Made by a program: the position numbers and the translations under genes. A stretch of DNA of 36,367 nt. Source: Pseudoduganella namucuonensis. GTDB lineage: Bacteria; Pseudomonadota; Gammaproteobacteria; Burkholderiales; Burkholderiaceae_D. Positions within the stretch are counted from its first letter, which is position 1; each line of letters opens with the position of its first letter. Below the pieces are notes generated by a model. The model was not told the DNA's origin and did not search any database. It saw only the letters and a program-made list of their open reading frames with translations. The DNA is taken from assembly GCF_900116645.1 (NCBI RefSeq), contig NZ_FPBO01000055.1, positions 1 through 36,367 of the forward strand. Reading direction: 5' to 3'. Of this stretch, positions 30,951 through 36,367 are shown piece after piece.

Positions 30951-31751
30951 CTAAACATCGTACGGCGCATCGTTGACGTCGGCAGGTAGTAGCCGCATCG
31001 GTGCGGTTCGTTTCGTCTTCAGATCGACCACCACGCCCTGCGCGTTGATGCCACCTGACGAGAATAGTTCAAACAGCAGTTGCGCAGCGTAGCGCGCGGC
31101 GAAATCGTTGATGAATAGGCCCTGTGATGCCAGCGACATCCGCACCGAGCAGGATGGCGTGTCGTCCTCGGGCACCGTCTCGTCCAGCAGTTCCGGGTAG
31201 CGCTCGGTGACGCAGCGCAACCGGCCGGGCGCATTCTGCGGCAAGGCGTGGCTCGGCGGCTGTCCCAGCACCACCTGCGCGTCGTGCTGGCGGTTGCCCA
31301 AGTCCAGCCAGTACAGGTAACGCTCGCCGCCGAACAGGCAGGCGTGCATCTTTCGCCGGGCGGCGCGCGTGTCCACGCAACTGATCAGAATATCGGCCTC
31401 GCGCTTGGTATAGCTGTGTTCACCCCGCCAAGCGGCCTCGATGGCATGCACGCTCGCGTCCCAATCCAGCCCGTAGAACTGGTTCAGCCGCGTGATGGTC
31501 ACCACCGCCTTGTGCGCGCCCACGTCGGCGCGGCTGTAGAGCTGGCGGCCCACGTTCGCCTCGCTCGCGGTATCGGGATCGAAGGCGTGCACGTGCAGCC
31601 CCGCCGGGTGGCCGAGCGCGCGCATGGCGATATCGAGCCGCGCGAGGCAGCCCGCCATCTGCGCGCCGTTCCCGCCCACTCCGGCCAGGTGAATCGTCAC
31701 GCGCCGCGTCAGCAGTTCACTTGGAATACGATGTGGCAGGGTTTCCATCAT
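30951..31751 (-). CDS. PRTRC system ThiF family protein (E1-like)
   Basis: The 266-residue protein belongs to the ThiF/E1 superfamily, which adenylates the C-terminus of ubiquitin-like proteins. The nucleotide loop is GVGGNG (24-29). DPDTASEANVGR (58-69) supplies the acidic and Asn/Arg residues, with Lys81 and the CVDTRAAR motif (125-132) beyond. A Cys in DDTPSCSVRMSLASQG could be the catalytic thiol. ATG 31751 overlaps the upstream stop in ATGA. It is the last gene of the PRTRC operon, so the likely partner is the small protein C at 34358. Confidence 0.9.
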   Translation of the reverse strand: MMETLPHRIPSELLTRRVTIHLAGVGGNGAQMAGCLARLDIAMRALGHPAGLHVHAFDPDTASEANVGRQLYSRADVGAHKAVVTITRLNQFYGLDWDASVHAIEAAWRGEHSYTKREADILISCVDTRAARRKMHACLFGGERYLYWLDLGNRQHDAQVVLGQPPSHALPQNAPGRLRCVTERYPELLDETVPEDDTPSCSVRMSLASQGLFINDFAARYAAQLLFELFSSGGINAQGVVVDLKTKRTAPMRLLPADVNDAPYDV

Positions 31752-33109
31752 GCTTCCCCTTCCAATTTCGCCAGCCCGACGACGCTGTCCCATTGGTCGC
31801 ACAGGTCGATGAACAGGCCGTTGATCGCGAGGCGAAAGAGCGCCTCCGGGTGGCGGCTGCGCACGCGTCCGAAGACGCCGCACAGCTTAATGGCCCGGTC
31901 GTCGGCGTCGTCCAGCGCAGAGAAGAATGCCGGGGCATCGCCATGGGAGTGCAGATCGACCACCACCTGCTCGGTGGCGGCGAGAATGGGCGGGAGGTAG
32001 ACGAGGTGATCCCGGTCCGCCTCCACCGTCTCGCACGCCGCCAGCCGCAATGCGCCGGTGCGTTCGCAATGGATGATCGCGGCGGCGGTCTCGAGCGGGG
32101 CGGCGCGCCGCGCCTGTGCCACGAACTGGCGCAACAGGTCGGCCGGAATCACGCCGAACGAAAGGCGCAGCCAAGGCGCAAACGTGCCGTAGGGCAGGGG
32201 CAGCCCGGTGTCGATGCCGCCGCAGCGTTGAAGGCAGTCCAGCCACGGCAGGCGCACCTGCGTGAACACGCCGTTGGCCGCCACCACCAGCCGCAGACCC
32301 GTCGCCATGGGCGGTAGTTCGCTGTGGCGCGGCGCGGCGACGATGGGCAGGGCGGCATGCAGCGCCGCGTCGCGTGGATCAGTCATGCTGCCTCCGATAT
32401 GCGCAATCATGTCGGCCAGCGTCTTTTCGATCGGCATCAAGGCGCGCACCGGAAAGCGTGCGGGCGGCGCGTCCAGCATGCCCTTCCAGAAGGCATGGGC
32501 GCCGTGCTTGTGCTTAACCACTTTGGTCCCGTTGGGATGGGAGAAGAATGAGCCGAAGAAGGCGTCGGTCCACGCGTCGATGCGGCTGCCGGCGTCCCCC
32601 GTCGGCACGACGGTGCTGCCTTGGCAGATCGCCCCAAGGTCGCTGACGTTGAAGTAGGGCGCCCGGCAAAGCGGTGTCTCGGGCGTGGGACGGACGTTGT
32701 CCTTGCAGGCCCACACCCACCAGCCCTTGGCGCTGACGGCAAACACCAGCGCCGGATGCGGCACCGCTTCGCCTCGTTCGCCGAGTTCCGCGCAGCGGAA
32801 GGCGATGTGGCGCACCCCGGCGGGAACCCACCACACGCGCAGTATGTCGCCCGCGTATAGCGTGCGCCCGTCGAGAAAGGACTCGGAGGCGGGCGCTTGC
32901 CGCGCCAGTTCGCGCGCTAGCCGTCTCGCCGCGCGCGGCGACATGGGCTTGCCGGCCAGGATGACCGGGCGGCCATCGCTGATCTCGACCCTGTGGATGC
33001 TGGCGTAGGCGTGGGTGGCGTTGTGCTGCGCTTCGCGGTAGACCAAGACCGCTTCCGCCAGCACGAGGCTGGCGGCGCGGGGTGCTTCGATGCGGAATCG
33101 TGCTGGCAT
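31748..33109 (-). CDS. Fused PRTRC proteins B and A (E2-like plus JAMM protease)
   Basis: The 453 residues read without a stop. Residues 1-241 correspond to PRTRC protein B, with an E2-like active-site pattern FNVSDLGAICQG (Cys162). Residues 242-453 correspond to protein A, a JAB/JAMM metalloprotease with HSHG-x6-S-x2-D (His387, His389, Ser397, Asp400) and an upstream Glu (about 349). B and A are normally separate, adjacent genes. Here ATG 32386 at the junction still has GGAGG (32395-32391) four bases ahead, so protein A may also be made alone. ATG 33109 is set by GGAGG. The role is probably E2-type transfer plus deconjugation of the ubiquitin-like protein C. Confidence 0.88.
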   Translation of the reverse strand: MPARFRIEAPRAASLVLAEAVLVYREAQHNATHAYASIHRVEISDGRPVILAGKPMSPRAARRLARELARQAPASESFLDGRTLYAGDILRVWWVPAGVRHIAFRCAELGERGEAVPHPALVFAVSAKGWWVWACKDNVRPTPETPLCRAPYFNVSDLGAICQGSTVVPTGDAGSRIDAWTDAFFGSFFSHPNGTKVVKHKHGAHAFWKGMLDAPPARFPVRALMPIEKTLADMIAHIGGSMTDPRDAALHAALPIVAAPRHSELPPMATGLRLVVAANGVFTQVRLPWLDCLQRCGGIDTGLPLPYGTFAPWLRLSFGVIPADLLRQFVAQARRAAPLETAAAIIHCERTGALRLAACETVEADRDHLVYLPPILAATEQVVVDLHSHGDAPAFFSALDDADDRAIKLCGVFGRVRSRHPEALFRLAINGLFIDLCDQWDSVVGLAKLEGEA

Positions 33110-33135
33110 GGCGGTGTCCTCCTGTGTCACCAGTA

Positions 33136-34164
33136 TCACTCGGACAGGTGGTGAAGCAAACGGTCGATCAGGCCAATGGCGCGCAGTTGCGGCCGCATGG
33201 CGCGCATCCAGCGGCGCAGGGCGGATGGCTGGTCGGCGGGGAAGACCACTTCCCCGATCTCGTCAAATGAATCGCCCTGCCACGCATAGTGGGCGTAGTC
33301 GTCGGATACCCGCACCGCGATGTCTTCATCCGCCCAGCACAGTACCGCGCCGAAGCCGGTGAACAGCCCTTCGCGCCGGACCGTGAAATCGCTCGACACC
33401 GGCGTGCGTGCCAGCGCAAGCGCCAGCTCCGTCGTCCGGCGCACAAAGGCGTCACGATGGTTTTTCGAGAGCGTGTGCAGGCGTCGTTGCGACAGCCCCG
33501 CAGTGCGCGTCAACGCCCATGCGGGAAACGATGCTTCGATCTCCGCGCGCGTCACCATATCGGCCCGCATCGCTTCCCGCGCTTCAGGATCCCCATCGCA
33601 GTTCTCGTCCAGAAACTCGGTCTCGTCAGGTTCGCCCAGCCAGTACAGGTTGGACGCTTCGTCCAGCAGAACCGACGGGGTAAAGATCGGGTAGGCTTTC
33701 CAGCTTTTGTCCTCCAGAATGCGCAACACAGCAGCGCTCAAGCCGGGCACGGCGGCCTCCAGCCGGTTGAGGCTGGGGCCAACCGTCCAACGGTGGACAG
33801 AACCTTCTGTCCAATGGATATGGATGCCGCGCACCGCCTCGGCGTCCGATGGCGCTTGCACGGCTTCCATTCCTTCGATCTCGTCGACCTTGCACGTATC
33901 GACTGGCTCAAGGGAGAACACAGGAGACAGGCATTCCGTTTTGCCGATATGCCTGTGCAGCCACGCCGACAGGACGGCGGCGCAGGCCGTGAGCGGATCG
34001 CTGCTGGCCTGCGGGAATGTGCCCCGCGTCACCGCGCCGCCCCGCACGAGGTAGCGGGCGACGATGCCGGCCACCCGCTGCCCTGCGGCGGGCATGATCA
34101 CGGCCGGGATGACGTCGGCCAGCACCGGCTGGCTGGATGCGGCTAAGGCGTGGGCGGCAGCCAT
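33136..34164 (-). CDS. PRTRC system protein F
   Basis: The 342-residue protein matches the size and place of PRTRC protein F. Visible features are an Ala-rich helical N-terminus (about 1-60), an acidic stretch with NLYWLGEPDETEFLDENCDG, and the C-terminal RWMRAMRPQLRAIGL. No enzymatic motif is seen. ATG 34164 is preferred because upstream codons look like another frame, but its ribosome binding site is weak and translation may depend on coupling to the preceding frame, which it overlaps by 22 bases. It is followed after 26 bases by the B-A fusion. The function is unknown in the family. Confidence 0.75.
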   Translation of the reverse strand: MAAAHALAASSQPVLADVIPAVIMPAAGQRVAGIVARYLVRGGAVTRGTFPQASSDPLTACAAVLSAWLHRHIGKTECLSPVFSLEPVDTCKVDEIEGMEAVQAPSDAEAVRGIHIHWTEGSVHRWTVGPSLNRLEAAVPGLSAAVLRILEDKSWKAYPIFTPSVLLDEASNLYWLGEPDETEFLDENCDGDPEAREAMRADMVTRAEIEASFPAWALTRTAGLSQRRLHTLSKNHRDAFVRRTTELALALARTPVSSDFTVRREGLFTGFGAVLCWADEDIAVRVSDDYAHYAWQGDSFDEIGEVVFPADQPSALRRWMRAMRPQLRAIGLIDRLLHHLSE

Positions 34165-34361
34165 GGCGAAGGCGCGGTGGCGCGAGGAATGGCGGCCAGG
34201 CTCGGCGGGCTGCCGCTGCACGTGCTGGCGAAGTGCAGCCAGCACGCCGCCGTGTGGCGCAGGGCGCGTTTGCCCAGTGCGCGGTTGATGGCGGCGGCGT
34301 TGCCGGCTGCGCGGTCCGCCGCCATAGCTTCTGTCAGGGCCGTGAATTCGCGCCAGTTCAT
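34143..34361 (-). CDS. Small protein between PRTRC C and F
   Basis: The 72-residue frame begins in an ATGA overlap with the stop of protein C and ends inside the start of protein F, so it is placed to couple the two. The first 45 residues (NWREFTALTEAMAADRAAGN and onward) look like a genuine helical protein. The tail reads like frame overlap. It may be an independent small protein, or the true N-terminal part of F separated by a frameshift. No domain is recognised. Confidence 0.5.
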   Translation of the reverse strand: MNWREFTALTEAMAADRAAGNAAAINRALGKRALRHTAACWLHFASTCSGSPPSLAAIPRATAPSPWLPPTP

Positions 34362-34573
34362 CGCCGCCCCTTGGTACCGACATTGCGACGGAAGGTGATC
34401 TCCTGCGCGCCGCCCACCAGTTCGTCGGCCACCACGATCTCGGCGCTGATGAGTTCAGGATAGATCGCGCTGTGCAGGTCGCGCACGTCGCGTGGCGCCA
34501 TGCCGGGAGGTGCAGGCAGTTCTATGCCGTTGTACCGGTAGATGCGCGGGATTTCCTTGGTGGTGATGGCCAT
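34358..34573 (-). CDS. PRTRC system protein C (prokaryotic ubiquitin-like)
   Basis: The 71-residue protein matches PRTRC protein C, which to my knowledge belongs to the prokaryotic ubiquitin-like family (Prok_Ub). It has the expected short beta-grasp layout: YRYNGIELPAPPG strands, a helix around DVRDLHSAIYP, then strands EIVVAD and QEITFRR. The C-terminus is VGTKG followed by two Arg. If the protein is conjugated, removal of those two residues would expose a C-terminal Gly; the JAMM protease of the operon could do this. GAGGAG precedes ATG 34573. Confidence 0.85.
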   Translation of the reverse strand: MAITTKEIPRIYRYNGIELPAPPGMAPRDVRDLHSAIYPELISAEIVVADELVGGAQEITFRRNVGTKGRR

Positions 34574-34585
34574 GGTGGCTCCTCA

Positions 34586-35032
34586 TCAGAACAGTTCGGG
34601 CTGGCGGTTCTTCATCCAGTCGCGGTCGGGATCGTCGTTGGGTTTTTCCTGTTCGCCTGCCTCGTCGACAGCGGCGCAACGCGGTGCAGCACCGGCGGCC
34701 GGTGGTTTGGAATGTGAACTGGTTTTCGATGGGGTTTTGGCTGGCTTCGGGCTGGCAGACCGCGCCTCTTCCAACGCCTTGCTGTTGGCGGCGGCCTGCT
34801 CCAGCAAGGGGACCAGCTTCGCGCGGTAACCCAATAGCGCATCGACGAAACCGGCGTCGAATTCTTCGGGTGTCGCGGTCAGCGTCAAATCGCGCGCCGG
34901 TGATGGCGTGGATGTTTGCGCGGCGCGCGGCATGACGGATACAGTCATCACGCCGCGCTCGGCGTCCGCGCTGATCAGCATGGCTAGGCGGGTGGTGACT
35001 GTCAGAGGGTAGAGCTCGGTGAACATTCCCAT
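34586..35032 (-). CDS. PRTRC system protein E
   Basis: The 148-residue protein is the first gene of the PRTRC operon in this window. The N-terminal domain (about 1-85) starts FTELYPLTVTTRLAML, is beta-rich, and ends in a helix with FVDALLGYRAKLVPLLEQAA. The C-terminal third is a Lys/Pro/Ser-rich tail, probably disordered, ending in DWMKNRQPELF. ATG 35032 is fixed by GGAGG (35043-35039). It matches protein E of the cluster in size, order and features. Its function is not established. The ParB-like member of the cluster is not in the window. Confidence 0.8.
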   Translation of the reverse strand: MGMFTELYPLTVTTRLAMLISADAERGVMTVSVMPRAAQTSTPSPARDLTLTATPEEFDAGFVDALLGYRAKLVPLLEQAAANSKALEEARSASPKPAKTPSKTSSHSKPPAAGAAPRCAAVDEAGEQEKPNDDPDRDWMKNRQPELF

Positions 35033-35144
35033 GATGTGCCTCCTTCGGTAAGCGATAACCCATGGTAAGGCCGGCATCGCGAAGGTCTAGTTCATCCGTC
35101 CACGGTCGTTCCGAGGGACAGCCAATGCCCTGTACAGCGCATTG

Positions 35145-35154
35145 CAGCATGCTG
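35145..35154. promoter_or_regulatory. Palindrome in the gap between PRTRC E and the ArdR-like gene
   Basis: CAGCATGCTG is a perfect 10-bp palindrome roughly in the middle of the 275-base space between two divergent genes. It could be an operator serving either side. I see no convincing promoter pair on either strand in this gap. Confidence 0.2.
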
Positions 35155-35307
35155 ACTGGAACAGTAGAACCACGGCTGCCAACCTAGCAAGCAATGGACC
35201 GTTTTTGGCACCGATTCCCGTGGCGTGCCGCGCATTCCAGTAGTTGTCGCTTAGGGAAAACGGCATCGTCAATGCTCGAGTCTTGGTCAATGCAAGGTAT
35301 GGCGAAT

Positions 35308-35592
35308 ATGGATGCAACCGGATCGATTCACACTGCGGCCGACGTGGCGCGGCGATGGCGCGAGCAACGTGGATACACCGGACGAGGTGGCGTTGTCGTT
35401 CTGTTCGGCGATGAGGTGCAGGGATGGGGGAACGCACTGCGCGATCCAGGCCACTGGCGGCCCGGCTGTGTCGCGGTTGATGAGAGTGGGGGCCAAGCCG
35501 CCTTGGGCTCTCATGCGGATGGGGCCCTGAGGTGGCTGCCGATCCAACGGATTCAGGACTTGGGTAACCCCATCATGGTGGAAACGGGGTAG
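35308..35592 (+). CDS. ardR: ArdR-like antirestriction-associated protein
   Basis: The 94-residue protein has the run ADVARRWREQRGYTGRGGVV, then EVQGWGNALRDPGHWRPGC, AVDESGG and a final LPIQ. These features match small proteins annotated as ArdR on plasmids and conjugative elements. The name links them to antirestriction regulation; the biochemical role is poorly defined. It is divergent from the PRTRC operon. Three ATGs compete (35290, 35299, 35308); I choose the last because AAGG lies at a usable distance. I recall the family from sequence pattern only. Confidence 0.55.
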   Translation: MDATGSIHTAADVARRWREQRGYTGRGGVVVLFGDEVQGWGNALRDPGHWRPGCVAVDESGGQAALGSHADGALRWLPIQRIQDLGNPIMVETG

Positions 35593-35606
35593 TGATTGGA
35601 ATGTGA

Positions 35607-35840
35607 CTAGCAGGGCGAATTTCTCAAGGCGGGAACTATGCGCACAAGCACTTTCATGTTTTTGCTTCAGAATATGGCCCGGGTATCGCCAAGGCGGTCG
35701 GTGTGACGTTCGATTCGCCACGCGCGGCCGATCCCATCATCAAAGCACTGGACGTTGAAACCGCCAGGATTGATCCGGATTGGCGCGAGCATGACCAGGC
35801 CCGCAGGTCTGCTCGTCCTGCTGACTTGGCTATCAAATAG
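35607..35840 (+). pseudogene. Coding-like remnant without a start codon
   Basis: A 77-codon open frame follows the stop at 35604-35606. Codon use and composition look protein-like (GGNYAHKHFHVFASEYGPG, then VTFDSPRAADPIIKALDVE), but there is no usable ATG or GTG in the first 30 codons and no ribosome binding site. I read it as the 3' end of a gene whose 5' part was lost or replaced. The family is not recognised. Confidence 0.35.
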
Positions 35841-36072
35841 ATCGACGTTGAGCTGGCCGGCAGGGAAGGCGGCACGGGTAAAGTGCGTTGCGCTTGCACG
35901 GAATTGAGTTTCCATGCCGACCTTATGCCGCGTACCGTTCCAATTCGATCAAGGCATCAGCCTTCTCGGTCAGTTCCTGCGAATGCGGGATGAGGAATTC
36001 CCGCTTTTAGCCACCCATGCGCAGCACTTTTCCGTTTCAGGGCCGTGAAGCGCCACCTGTGCTGCGCGTCGT
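35841..36072. other. Gap with one short minus-strand remnant
   Basis: On the minus strand 27 codons (36006-35926, KREFLIPHSQELTEKADALI and onward to a stop) look like the end of a protein. An in-frame TAA at 36009-36007 stands just upstream, and an ATG lies only three codons before that stop. This resembles a decayed gene. Nothing else is seen here. Confidence 0.25.
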
Positions 36073-36351
36073 ATGCGCCGTCGGCCTCGTCCGAAAACAG
36101 GTGGCGCCGCGCCGACCGTCCGCTTGCGCGCCAACCGCATTGTCGAAAGCACCGGACCAGATGACGTCGTGCTTTCGATGCCCTCGACGAACAATGTTCG
36201 GCTGCAAAAATTTAGTGGCGCAGACGTCTACATATTGCCAGTGGCAATAGCATTTGGTCTCGAATTGACGTCATCCCCCGGTGTCAGAATAGTTGTCGCG
36301 TCACCTGACGAAGTAGAAACGTATCGGGGGCGGGCAAGAGAGATCGTGTGA
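36073..36351 (+). CDS. Small hypothetical protein near the window end
   Basis: The frame has 92 codons with no clear ribosome binding site. The N-terminus is basic. The central part is beta-like (NNVRLQKFSGADVYILPVAI) and the end reads VRIVVASPDEVETYRGRARE. Codon bias is weaker than in the PRTRC genes. No family is recognised, and the true start may lie elsewhere, for example at the GTG 31 bases downstream in frame. Confidence 0.35.
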   Translation: MRRRPRPKTGGAAPTVRLRANRIVESTGPDDVVLSMPSTNNVRLQKFSGADVYILPVAIAFGLELTSSPGVRIVVASPDEVETYRGRAREIV

Positions 36352-36367
36352 GGCAGTATTCAGCAGA

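Noticed and set aside
33136..34383. Longer start for PRTRC protein F at 34383
   Set aside because: The extra 73 residues overlap the end of protein C and the small frame and are Arg/Gly/Pro-rich out-of-frame sequence. ATG 34164 begins the plausible protein.
1..36367. CRISPR arrays, rRNA or tRNA genes
   Set aside because: I saw no regularly spaced repeats, no cloverleaf with the conserved GTTC loop and no ribosomal RNA signature while reading the window.
1..36367. Relaxase, coupling protein, replication initiator or ParB gene
   Set aside because: No protein with relaxase, TraD/VirD4, Rep or ParB motifs is present. They must lie outside the window if the element is complete.

Overview
The window is a piece of a large mobile element, an integrative and conjugative element or a conjugative plasmid. 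Its very GC-rich coding sequence, F-type transfer genes and PRTRC gene cluster fit a proteobacterial host, most likely a betaproteobacterium such as a Burkholderiales member. The host assignment is inference. Chromosomal and plasmid location cannot be told apart here, because no relaxase, coupling protein, replication initiator or att site is visible.

Layout. Bases 1-352 are the right end of an IS3-group insertion sequence. From 367 to 19702 runs an F-type (MPF-F) type IV secretion operon, all on the plus strand and tightly packed, with many ATGA overlaps. Its order is: repeat-containing protein, lytic transglycosylase, OmpA-like lipoprotein, a possible small basic protein, TraA-like pilin, TraL, TraE, TraK, TraB, DsbC-like, TraV, TraC, TrbI-like, S26 peptidase, TraW, TraU, TrbC, TraN, a periplasmic protein, TraF, TraH, TraG. 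Base composition falls inside traH near 15.98 kb and stays lower through traG, which suggests recombination. A small minus-strand membrane protein abuts traG and is a candidate entry-exclusion factor. A periplasmic protein and an S49 (SppA-like) peptidase follow.

From 21.6 to 24.5 kb lie a promoter whose transcript would start with a perfect hairpin, a small hypothetical gene, a minus-strand ParM-like actin ATPase (PRTRC protein D type) with a small ParR-like partner, and about 1.2 kb of structured, mostly non-coding DNA. From 24.5 to 30.8 kb is cargo: a tyrosine recombinase overlapping an Mrr-like endonuclease, a DUF2235 lipase-type lipoprotein, and several small unrecognised genes. Two of these genes carry the same structured 5' leader.

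From 35032 down to 30951 on the minus strand is the PRTRC operon: E, C (ubiquitin-like), a 72-residue protein, F, a B-A fusion (E2-like joined to a JAMM protease) and ThiF (E1-like). Together they look like a complete ubiquitin-type conjugation and deconjugation set. Upstream is an ArdR-like gene, followed by decayed sequence to the window end.

The most notable items are the duplicated leader with a compensatory base-pair change (28.5 and 29.0 kb), the two promoter-repeat-hairpin-terminator units that share a 23-bp block (23.8 and 28.3 kb), the E2-JAMM fusion that keeps an internal ribosome binding site, and the candidate exclusion protein beside a recombinant traG.
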